This document shows, piece after piece, positions 27,001-39,000 of a stretch of DNA of 64,000 nucleotides. Below the pieces are notes generated by a model, which had not been told where the DNA came from, searched no databases, and was given only the letters and a program-made list of their open reading frames with translations. A program made the translations under genes and the position numbers. The DNA comes from Nelumbo lutea. Lineage: Eukaryota > Streptophyta > Magnoliopsida > Proteales > Nelumbonaceae. The first letter of the stretch is position 1. Every line of letters begins with the position of its first letter. The stretch spans positions 73,156,401 to 73,220,400 of the forward strand of contig JAKGHH010000001.1 of NCBI GenBank assembly GCA_022828595.1, given 5' to 3'.

Positions 27001-30000
27001 AAGTATTATGGTGAGCTCCATAGTTCTAGTTCGTTTTTAGGGTGATGTAATTCTTATGACAGTCTTCTTGATTAATTGGGTACCCTTTCGTGTTCTTGGG
27101 TACACGTACCATATAGCCTCCTTTTTTTTGGAGGGGGAAATGTTTCATATTCCTTTGAGGGTTTCTGGGTATGTATATTTGTCCATATCCTTGGTCCTCA
27201 CTACTCGAAACCAGATCCTAAAGCAAAAAAGTTTATATTCCTTAGGTATGCAAGAAATCAAAAGGGGTATTGTTGTTATTATCTGGTGTTAGGAAGTCAG
27301 CATGTCACTATGGATGTCACTTTCTTTGAGCCCACACCTTTCTTTTCAGGTAATCCTTCTTAAGGGGAGTGTTTTAAGGGAGATAATGAGCAACCCACAC
27401 CACTTCCTATTCTGTCGGTTCGGCTGATTTAGTGCTTATGTTAGTCATATTTGTGTCTTAAGTCCTTAGTTATTGGGCCTAAACTTGTTTAATGTTTTAT
27501 TTGTCTAGGTATCCCATCACTAATCAGGGGCATTCTAGTCCATTCATGTAACATTATTTTGTAAACATCTATTTAAGATTGTAGGGTCGGCTGAAGTAGA
27601 TGAGCCGCCATTCTCAAATCTTCTTCTCTTCTTCTTCTTCTTCTTCTTCTTCTTCTTCTTCGGCTGCTGTGTTCTAGCAAACATGGTATCAGAGCACTAA
27701 TTCGTCTATCTGGTTATAGCCGCCACTTTTCTGCTCTTCTCTATTCCTTTTATTCCTCTCTCTCTCTCTCTCTCCTATCTTGGCCACTGTGAAGAAACCC
27801 TAGGGTTGACCGTAGAGCGCAGCAAGGTCTGTATCTAGGGTTTCCCTTGGTTGTAGGGCCCAAGGGGAGTTTGTTCCAGAAGTCGATGCCCTACTAGACA
27901 CCTTGCAGCAGGTAGTAGCCATTCGACTGCTAAGAGAGATGTGTGGAACAGATCTAGGTGGAAGGACTGACTTCGACAGTCCTAGTACAGATCGTAAGGG
28001 TGATCACAGTCTACGACAGCAGAAGTCAAACCCCAGCCTAGTCCAGAAGTGTTCAGCACAGTACAAAGGTGGATTGTTCTTGGTTTCAGACCTGTTATGA
28101 GGGGTTCTCAGTCTTGTAACAGCTTCGGTAAGTCTGAAATAGTGTTCTTTGTACTGAGTTTTCAATTGTGATCACTATAAGAGGAAGGAGATGTCTTCAA
28201 TATCGGGAGAAGTGTCTTCTAGGGATAATAAAACTAGTGGGAGGTCTCCTAATCTGGAAAATCCAAATCTGCACAGCTTGCAGATCACCAGTGTATTGTT
28301 GGATGAATACAACTTCAAAGAATGGTCTGTTTCAGCCATGCTCTTCATTACTTCCCAGGAACTCACGGGTTATTTAGATGGACAGAAGAAGGAACCTAAA
28401 GTGGGTAGTGTGGAGTACACAGTATGGCGTAAGGAAAATGCTACTGTTATGTCCTGGCTACTTGCTTCGATGACTCCAAGAGTGGCTAGGACTGTTCAAC
28501 ACTTTCCAACTGTTGCTAAGATTTGGGAGAAAGTTTCTAAAACTTATGGACAGAGAGAACAATGCTAGAATTTATAGGCTAAACCAAGACATTGATGCAT
28601 TGAGACAAGGAGATATGACAGTTGCAACATATTTTGCAACCCTAGAAGGACTATGGGAAGAACCTGATCATCATCTTATTCTAGATTGGGAGAATGCAAA
28701 AGACAAGGAGAGGCATGATAAACAAATTGAAGAGGGTAGAGCCTTTAAGTTCTTGGCTGGTTTAGACCCAATGTATGAGAGCATAAGGTCTCAAATTTTG
28801 GGAAGGGATGAAATGCCAGATTTACATCATGTCTATTATCTAGTAAGGAATGAAGAGGTTAGGAAGAAAGAGATGCAAGTTGACACTCAAATACAGCCAG
28901 TTGAACAGCCTGTTGAACATTTAGCCCTGATTTCTTCAAACCAAAAGGGGAACAAGCACTCAGACAAGAGGCATCTTAAGTGCACTCATTGTGGAGGTGA
29001 AAGGCATGTAAAAGAGACTTGTTGGGTTCTTTATCCTCATCTGAAACTAGCTGCATTAAGGAAAGACAAGAAGCACCAGAAGAATCAAACAGCAAGTGGG
29101 AACCTTGTTACTAGTCACAGTGGTGATAGCTCGAAGAACACATCTACAGTTGCATCTTCTCCCATGGGACAAACTGCTAATTCCTCTGCATCCGGGTCCT
29201 TGGGTTTCACTACTGATGAGGTAGAGGTCCTTAGCTAGGCCTTAACCCGTCTAAGGACTAATTCCCTTGCTTCCACCTCCCTTGTCAGATCAGGTATTAT
29301 CTCTGTTTATAGTGCAATTAGTTCTATTGACTCTACTTCTTGGATTATTGATTCCGGAGCAACTGACCACATGACACACATGTCCTCTTTATTTTCTTCT
29401 TATCAATTGATGTCTGGCCAAGATAAGATGAGAGTTGCTAACGGTTCTCTCTCCACCATCTCTGGGAGGGGAGGGGGGGTCGACCTAAGCAAGGACCTCT
29501 CTTAAATCTGTTCTGCATGTACCCAATCTTACTTCCAATCTCTTATCTGTTTCAAAGCTTACTGTTAGAATTCAGGTCTACCTTAGAGTTCGGCCTGACT
29601 GAGTTCAGTTATGTAGAAGAAGAAAGAGTGATAGAGAAAGAGAGAAAGAGAGAAAGAGAGAATTCTGGTTCGAACTGAAATGGTCAACTTGACTTCTCCC
29701 AATCGGCCAGTAAGTATTTATATTATTATTAAAACATAACTGAAAAGACCTATGTGCCCTTACTTAAGTTAAGAGCACATGTTTCAACACAACATTACAG
29801 ATCAGCAACATCAATCAAGGTATAAAGACAGAAATACCCCTACGCTAACACTCCCCCTCAAGCTGGTGAGTATATATCATATACTCCCAGCTTGTTACAT
29901 ATGTAGTCCACTCTTCCCCGACTCAAGCCTTTTGTAAATAAGTCAGCCCACTGATTTCCTGTATTAACATGTGTAGTGTCTAGCTCTCCATTCAACACCT

Positions 30001-33000
30001 TCTCCCTCACAAAGTGACAGTCAACCTCAATGTGCTTGGTTCTTTCATGAAACACTGGATTAGAGGAGATATGAATTGCAGCATGATTATCACAATAGAG
30101 CTTCATTGGAGTGTTAATGTTGTACCCTACTTCCTGTAGAAGGTTCCTTAGCCACACTAATTCACAAGCGGTATGCGCCATAGCCCTATATTCTGCCTCT
30201 GCACTGCTCTTGCCACAACCGTCTGCTTCTTACTTTTCCATGTCACCAGATTACCTCCTAGAAATGTGCAATAGCCTGTAGTAGACCGCCTATCAGACAT
30301 AGAACCGGCCCAATCAGCATCAGAATACCCTTCTATTTCAAGTTTTCCCCCACTCTTGTATGTCAGACCGCGACCCGGGGCCCCTTTTAGATACTTCACA
30401 ATTCTCAGAATTGCATTCCAATGAGGAGTCAGATGTTTTTGCATGAACTGGCTTACCACACTAACTGCAAATGAGATGTCTGGTCTAGTAATGGTTAGGT
30501 AGTTCAGTTTGCCCACAAGTCGTCGGTATCTGCCAGGGTCTTCAAACACTTCACCCATATCACTGCTTAGCTTGGTATTTATGTGCATGGGTGTTTCAGC
30601 TGGTTTGGCACCCAACAAGCCTGTTTCTTCTAGCAAATCAAGCACATACTTCCTCTGGCACAGGTTAATCCCAGACTTGGATCTCGCTACCTCTATCCCC
30701 AAGAAGTATTTCAGTTTACCTAGATCCTTTGTCTGAAAGTGATCCTGCAGATAAGTTTTCAGCCTATCAATACCAATGTTATCATTCCCAGTAATAACAA
30801 TATCATCTACATACACCACCAACAGTATTTTTCCTCCCAGAGAGTCATGACTAAATACAGAATGGTCAACTTTGCACTGTTTCATGCCAAACTTCTTTAC
30901 CACCTCACTGAACCTACCAAACCATGCTCGAGGAGACTGTTTAAGCCCATATATAGCCTTCCTTAGTCTGCACACCTTACCATCCTCCCCCTGAGCAACA
31001 AACCCTGGAGGTTGCTCCACGTAGACCTCCTCGAGTAAGTCACCATGCAAAAAGGCATTCTTGATATCAAGCTGATATAGTGGCCACTCATACATGGCTG
31101 CAAGAGAGATCACAACACGAACTGACCCTATCTTAGCAACCGGTGAGAAGGTCTCTGTGTAGTCAATGCCATAGGTTTGGGAGTACCCTTTTACAACTAA
31201 TCGCGCTTTCAGGCGTTCAACACTACCATCAGGCAAATACTTAACCATGTAAACCCACTTACAACCAACAGCTTGCTTCCCAGGAGGAAGAGCAGCAAGG
31301 TCCCAAGTATGATTATAATGAAGGGCTGAGAGTTCTTCTTCCATGGCACGGCACCACCCTGGAGAGGCAAGGGCTTCCTGGACATCTTTAGAAACAATAA
31401 CCGATGATAACAAGGTAACAAACTGGTGATGGGAAGCGGAAAGGTGAGTAAGAGAAACATAATTAAAAATGGGATGAAGGTGCAAGTGCGTTTACCTTTC
31501 CGCAAAGCAATGGGTAGATCAATCTCAGATGCCAAGTGGGGTTCTGGTGCCGGATCCGTCGACGAAGATGTAGCCGGAGGAGTAGTAGCCGATGAACGTG
31601 GGCGATGTGTATACACATGACGGATAGGTGGGTGTTCAACAGGTGGTGGCACCGGAGGCAAGGATTCGGTCACAACTAGAACAAAGGGAGGAGGATCGAC
31701 AACGGGAAGTGGAAGGGGAGGAGGTGATGAGGAGGAAGAAGCATCACTAGACCCCAAAAAGAATGGAGTAGACTCAAAGAAACTGACATCAGCACACACA
31801 AAGGACCGTCGAGAACCAGGATGATAACACCTATACCCTTTTTGGGTCCGAGAATAGCCAAGGAAGATGCACTTGAGAGAACGGGCATCAAACTTGTCGT
31901 TCCCAGGACCCAGATTATGGACAAAACAGACACACCCAAAAACTCTCAGCATAAGAGGGAACAGAGACAAAGAGGGAAACAAGACCTGAAACGGAGACTG
32001 GCCATCAAGGATGAACGTGGGCATCTGATTAATCAGAAAACAAGAGATAAGCACTGCATCACTCCAAAAAGGTTTGGGAACATGCATGTGATGCATTAGG
32101 GATCTTGCTGTTTCAAGGAGGTGGCGATTCTTTCTCTCAGTCACCCCGTTTTGTTGTGGGGTGTAGGTACACGAGATCTGATGTATAATGCTGTGTTGGT
32201 CCAAGTATTCCTGAAATGATGAGGATAAATATTCGCAGCCATTATCAGAATGAAAAACTTTGATGTGGGTACCAAATTGGTTACGAATTTCAGCATAAAA
32301 TTTTTGGAAAATGGTAAACAATTCACTTCTTTCTTTCATTAAATAGAGCCACGTCATCCTTGAAAAATCATCCACAAAATTGATAAAATATCTGTATCCA
32401 TTATATGACATTACTTTATAAGGACCCCAAACATCTGAATGAACTAAAGAAAAAAGACTCGACACACGGTTATCAACCCTAGAACTAAAGGGAACACGAT
32501 GGTGTTTCCTAAACTGACACAACTCACAATCCAAAATAGAAAGCGACTCAAGGACGGAACCAAGGACTTCAAGACTTTGAGCAACGAATGACCAAATCGG
32601 CAGTGCCACTAGAGAGGAGAAAGAGATGACTGGAGAGCTGTTGAAGTTCTACCACCACCACCGTCAAGATAATACAGTCCACCTGCTTCATGCCCTACAC
32701 CAATCCTCATCCCCGTCTTGAGATCCTGAAAGACACACATAGAAGGATAAAAGGTAATGGAGCAGTTAAGTGATTTGGTCAGCTTACTAACAGACATAAG
32801 GTTAAAAGGCAATTTAAGAACATACAGAACTGATGAGAGGGATACAGGATCTAGGTCAACATTACCAACACCACAAATTGAGGATGTGGAACCATTAGCA
32901 AGGGTGACAGATTGTGATGTTGAGCAATGAGATAAGGAGGAAAACACACCTGGAGTTCCAGTCATGTGATCGAAGGCTCCAGAGTCAATGATCCAGGGAT

Positions 33001-36000
33001 TGGGTGTAGATGCCAGACAAGCCATACCAGAGTGAGCAAAAGTCGTCGTGTTCTGCTGTGATTGGATAAACCTCTCATATTCATCACGGGGAACACTTAC
33101 CATCTCTTTCATGGGACCATCTATGGATGTAGGAGGCAACTAGTCATATGAATGATTCTCCTGTTTAAAGCTGGAACTTGAGTCACCGGCCGCGGCATGA
33201 TTGGCCCAGGTTGAGGGAGGACCATGTAAATCATAACAATAGTTGATGGTATGTCCATCCATACCACAATGAGTGCACTTCCTCGGGCCTGAGCTACGTC
33301 CTCTACCACGGGCTCCCCCTGAATCTCTGCTCCTAGTACGACCACCACCACGATTATAAGTAAACCCATCATTGCCACTTCGGCCATATGCAAAACCACT
33401 ACCAACACCACGGCCAGACTGAGCTCCCCGAGCTCCACCTCTACCACCATGGCCTCTCGATGCAGCAAAGGCAGATCTATTTGAGATATTAGAGTTCTCA
33501 GTAGATCCGATAGAAATCCTCCGAAGTCGAGCAAATACCTCTTCTAGGGACGGAAGAGCTGATCACCCTAATATCTGAGCCCATACTGGTTCATATTCAG
33601 ACTTTAGTCCCACAAAAATCTAGTCACATCAAGCTGCTCTCTCTATTGTTGCTTAATCTTGACATCAGAAGTGAGAGGATGATAGACATTCAACTCATTA
33701 CGAATGTCCCTCATGTTGGCATAGTACTCCTCAAGACTCTGATTACCCTGTTGCAGATTAAAGTACTTTTGATAAAACTAATAAATTCTGGTTGTATTGT
33801 CCTGCCCCGAATACAATTTTTTCGCATGGTCCCACACGTCTTTGGCAGTATCAAGGAACATGAAGTTCACACTAATCCTGGGTTCCATATTGTTCCACAA
33901 CCATGTGATGATCTGAGCGTCCTCTTGCTCCCAATCTTCATACTCGTGAGAGTCAGAGGAGGGTTTCTCCTCTCTGATATGTTTTACCTTCTTCTTTGCC
34001 TTTAGAAAGACTTCAACGGATTTAGCCCAAGGCACATAATTCTCTCCATTTAACTTAATGGAAGTCATCTGAACATTCAGCTAGTCTGTAGGCACCATCA
34101 CACTAGGTTTATAATCATTATTGTCTCCCATTATGTTATCACCAATTCTGCACACTTGCTGAATTCTATTATCATTGAGATCTGCACACTACACACCACC
34201 AGGTCACACCTGTCACAGTGATTGCAGCACTGATTGTTGCTGGAATGTTGCTCTTTACACCACAAACCCTGCTCCTACAACTACCTGAAATCTCACCACT
34301 ATATGATCATATCTCTTCCTTCAACATGCACAAAGAAACCAGCATAAACCCTAGCTCTTACTGGTCGAAACACACCTCCTATTTAATCCATAACTGATAT
34401 CAAGACTGAAATCTCTTACCTTATCGCTGAAGTAACACCCATGCGAGCAGGAGAGCAGTCCACACACAACAGCTGCTTCACACACAACAACCACACACAG
34501 TTCGACCCTCTATTCTTCCTCTACTAGGAGAGGGCGATCTCAGAACTCACAACAACCGACCACATACGACCTGACTGGAGGCATAGAGACCCCCAAGGGA
34601 AGAGGGCGATCACTCCTTTTCAGCCCTTTCCCTTATCTCCAATCGAACACAGAAAAAAAGAGGAAAACCCTAGATAGGGTGCATAGAGAATGAACCCTAG
34701 GCAAGTAGAAATCTAGGCAGATTTAACCTGCTCTGATACCATGTTAGGATTCAAGTCTGCCTTAGAGCTCGGCCTAACTGAGTTCAGTTATGTAGAAGAA
34801 GAAAGAGTGATAGAGAAAGAGAGAAAGAGAGAAGAGAGAATTCTGGTTCGAACTGAAATGGTCAACTTGACTTCTCCCAGTCGGCCAATAAGTATTTATA
34901 TTATTATTAAAACATAATTGAAAAGACCTATGTGCCCTTACTTAAGTTAAGAGCACATGTTTCAACACAACATTACAGATCAGCAACATCAATCAAGGTA
35001 TAAAGACAGAAATACCCTTACGCTAACACTTACCAAGAATTTAAACTGTAGCATAACTTTCTTTCCTACTCATTGTGTCTTTCAGGACAGATTGATGAAG
35101 AGAACGATTGGGAGCGGTCATGAGTGTGGAGGTCTCTACTATTTTGATGCAGACATCAGTTCGGCCTTACAAACATCTGCTGCCAATAGTCAAAATAATG
35201 AGGAGTCAATAGATAGGTTACACTTGTGGCATGCTAGGCTAGGTCATTTACTTTTTTCATCATTGCAAGGGTTGTTTCCTAAATTATTCAAGGGTATTTC
35301 AAGTCAAAGTTTAGTTTGTGAAGTGTGTCAGTTGTCAAAACAATGTAGAACACTTTATCCAATTTCTAGTAATGAAATTCAAGCTCCTTTTGATTTGGTC
35401 CATTCTGATGTTTGGGGCCCTTCACCTCTTGTTTCTGTAGATGGCTTTTGTTACTTTATCAGTTTTATTGATCATTACTCACGATGCACATGGATCTACT
35501 TGTTAAAAGGACGTGATGAAGTGCCACGGATAACCATGGCATTTTGTAAAATGATTGAAACTCAATTTGACAAGAAGATTTAGCAATTCCATTCGGACAA
35601 TGTTGCTGAATATTTTGAAAGATCCTTGAACTTGTTCATGGAGGATGCTGGCATGCTACATCATTCATCTTGTGCTAGTACCCCTCAACAGAATGGGGTT
35701 GCTAAGCGCAAAAATAGACACTTATTGGAGACCGCTCGAGCTTTACTATAGGTTCCCAAGCACTACTAGTCTCGAGCAGTCCTTACCGCATCATATCTGA
35801 TAAATCGGATGCCATCCAAGGTGTTGGGTATGAAAACTCCTTTCTCTGTCCTTTGTCCTAATCTTCCAAACTTTCCTCTTCCACCTAGAGTCTTTGGTTG
35901 TGTATATTTTATACATGTAAAGGATCCAAAGAAGACCAAGTTGGATCCTAGGGCTACGAAAGGAATCTTTCTATGGTACTCTCCTACACAGAAGGGTTAC

Positions 36001-39000
36001 AAGTGTTATGATCCCGTCACCAAGAAGAAATACGTCACAAAAGATGTGGTATTTTTTGAGTCTCAATCCTATTTTCATTCTTCCTAGAATCCTCTTCAAG
36101 GGGAGATTAGTGGGATGGAAGAGGATTCTTCTTCCCACTCCTTTTTTGTGCCTCTTTCTGCCTCAGGCCTTCCATCTTCTCCTAGTTGTAGCATCTCGGG
36201 TGAACTTAGTGAGGCTCCCATTGCACTCGTTACCACTCTTGATGTTGCAGATGTAACTGAGGACACCAGTAGGCAACAAAAAGATATAAGAATCACCTAC
36301 AACAAAAGGAAAAAATACCCTCTAACTCATGGCAGCAACCAATCGGACTCGGATCAATCTGTCTCAACAACTCCAAGTAATCTTATAACTCATACTTCTG
36401 ATTTGGATCTCCCTATTGCTCTTCGTAAGTCTACCCGCTCTTGTACTATCCGACACCCCGTTGCTGAATTTGTTTCTTACTCATGTTTATCTCCTCGTTA
36501 TTATTGCTTTGTGTCTGCTCTCTCCTCTGTGCATGTCCCTACTAGGTACTCAGAGGCAGTGTCTGACCCAAGATGGAGAGAGGCTATGAATGAAGAAATG
36601 AAAGCCTTAATGAAAGCAAGGACTTGGGAATTAGTGGATCTACTAGAAGGGAAGAGCATTGTGGGATGCAAGTAGGTGTTCACTGTAAAGCATAGGGAGG
36701 ACGGGTCCATTGAAAGATACAAGGCCAGACTTGTGGCAAAGGGGTTTACTCAAAAGGAAGGGATTGACTACAAGGAGACCTTTGCTCCAGTCGCGAAGCT
36801 CAACACAATCCGGGTTTTATTGTCATTAGCTGCAAGCTTCTCATGTACATCAGTTGGATGTGAAGAATGCTTTCCTAAATGGCGATCTACGTGAAGAGGT
36901 ATTCATGGATCCTCCGCCAAGTTATGCTTTTGATGGGAAAGTGTGTAAACTGAGGAAAGCATTATATGGTCTTAAGCAGTCTCCTCGGGCTTGGTTTGAG
37001 AAGCTTTGTGGGGCCATGAAGAGAGTGGGATACACTCAAAGTGGTGCAGATCATACCTTGTTCATAAGGAAATAGAATAGCAAACTTACGACACTCATCG
37101 TCTATGTGGATGATATGGTGATTATTGGGGATGATCTGGAAGAGATAAAAAGATTAAAGGAGTTCTTGGCTTCTGAGTTTGGGATCAAAGACTTGGGCCA
37201 TCTGAGATACTTCCTTGGAATTGAAGTTGCTAGGTCACAAGAGGGCATCTATATATGTCAACGGAAGTATGTCCTTGATCTTCTAGAGGAAACATGTATG
37301 ATGGGGTGTAGACCAGCAGATACTCCAATAGAACAGAACCATGGTCTATAAGAATCAATAGGAGAGGACTACCTTGATAAAGAGAGATACCAAGGGGGTT
37401 GTGTTCCAACAAACATATTCCATCTCCTTCTTCTTCTTCTTCTTCTTCTTCTTCTTCTTCTTCTTCGGCTGTTGTGTTCCAGCAAACATATTCCATCTCC
37501 TTTACCTACTCCAGTACCAGCCCCAGTTGTTCCACCTACTTTGCCCGCTCCATTACATCCCACTTCTCAGTTTCTTACACGTCAACGCATATGGAAACAC
37601 AAGGGGGTTGATTCCACAATAGAGGAACCCACACCACTTCCCGGCTCATTTGAGATCTGACACAAACTTAGGTATGCCCTTCCTATTGCACTCTAAAAGG
37701 GGAAGAGAAAGTGTACAACCATTGTATTTCACATCATCTTTTCTATAGTGGCTTATCTCTCTCTTATTGTGCCTTCCTTTCCTCTCTTGATTTTGTGTCT
37801 GGACGGGCTTGAACAGGCTTTTTGGCCCGCGGGCTTAACCTTGGGCCAAAAAGCCCGGCCCGCATAAAATTCGAGTCGGACTCGGGCTTTGCCAAAATAG
37901 CCCTGCCCGAGCCCAGCCTGACCTGACCTATAGTTAAACCTAAGTAAACCCGGCCCGTCCTATAGTTAAACCTAAGTAAAAACCCTATGTGATGTCTATT
38001 TGAATAATTTTTTTGATTTGAGAAGGTCATTGATTCACTTGTAGGCTCATTGTTCATTTAAATCATACCTTGTTTGTAAAGAGAAGGGGATCACTAATGT
38101 CAATGCTAATAGTATATGTGGGTTACATAGTCTTAGGGAATTACTTGAGTGAAATTAATGCCTTAAAGAAGAACGTGCACTAGGAGTTTGAGATAGCCCG
38201 GCCCGAGCCCAGCCTGACCTGACCTATAGTTAAACCTAAGTAAACCCGACCCGTCCTATAGTTAAACCTAAGTAAAAACCCTATGTGATGTCTATTTGAA
38301 TAATTTTTTTGATTTGAGAAGGTCATTGATTCACTTGTAGGCTCATTGTTCATTTAAATCATACCTTGTTTGTAAAGAGAAGGGGATCACTAATGTCAAT
38401 GCTAATAGTATATGTGGGTTACATAGTCTCAGGGAATTACTTGAGTGAAATTAATGCCTTAAAGAAGAACCTGCACTAGGAGTTTGAGATTAAGGACTTT
38501 GAGGAGCTAAGGTATTTTCTGGGTATTGAAGTGGTAAGGTTCAAACATGGGATCTTCATCTCCCAAAGAAAGTATATGTTGGATCTGAATACAGGAGATT
38601 GGAAAACTTGGAACCAAACCAATTGATACGCCTATTGACCAAAACCATATAATTAATGCTTTAGATGGTGAGCTAGTAAAGGATGTTGGGACGTATAAGA
38701 AATTGATGGGCTGACTGCTATACATGCGCATGACATGTCTAAATATCTCCTATGTAGTAGTGCTGTGAGCTAGTACATGTATGCCCCACAAGTTCAATAC
38801 TAGGAAGCTATTGATAGGATACTTGCCTATTTGAAAAGGCATCCAAGTAGAAGGATATTGTTTGCTAATTATGGACACATGAAGTTGGAAGCTTATATTG
38901 ATGCAGATTGGGCAAGGTGCCTAAATAATAGGAAATCTACTTCAAGAGTTTGCACTCTTGTTGGAGGTAATCTGGTTTCATGGAAGAGTAAGAAACAATC

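Larger units (their letters stand above)
29563..35028 (-). mobile_element. Copia-4: innermost, youngest Ty1/copia element
   Basis: Seen: LTRs 29563-29850 and 34742-35028, TSD CTTAC at 29558-29562 and 35029-35033, a primer site ATGGTATCAGAGC on the minus strand at about 34729-34741, and a polypurine tract next to the left LTR. The LTRs differ by about nine transitions and one small indel, by eye. All domains are present and in order. It is nested in Copia-3, in sense with the transporter. It is not autonomous: a stop in gag and frameshifts in the polyprotein. Confidence 0.94.
27413..37488 (+). mobile_element. Copia-3: Ty1/copia element nested in Copia-1
   Basis: Seen: 5' LTR 27413-27683 (TGTCGGTTCGG...AGCAAACA), primer site TGGTATCAGAGC at 27684-27695, and target duplication TATTC at 27408-27412 and 37489-37493. 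Only the last tens of bases of the 3' LTR remain; RNase H, polypurine tract and most of the LTR are deleted. Copia-4 splits it between protease and integrase. It differs from Copia-1/2 in gag and LTR, so it is another copia family. Confidence 0.9.

Noticed and set aside
37369..37622. Poly-Glu, poly-Arg and poly-Ser frames
   Set aside because: By-products of the (TTC)n run of the Copia-3 LTR remnant.
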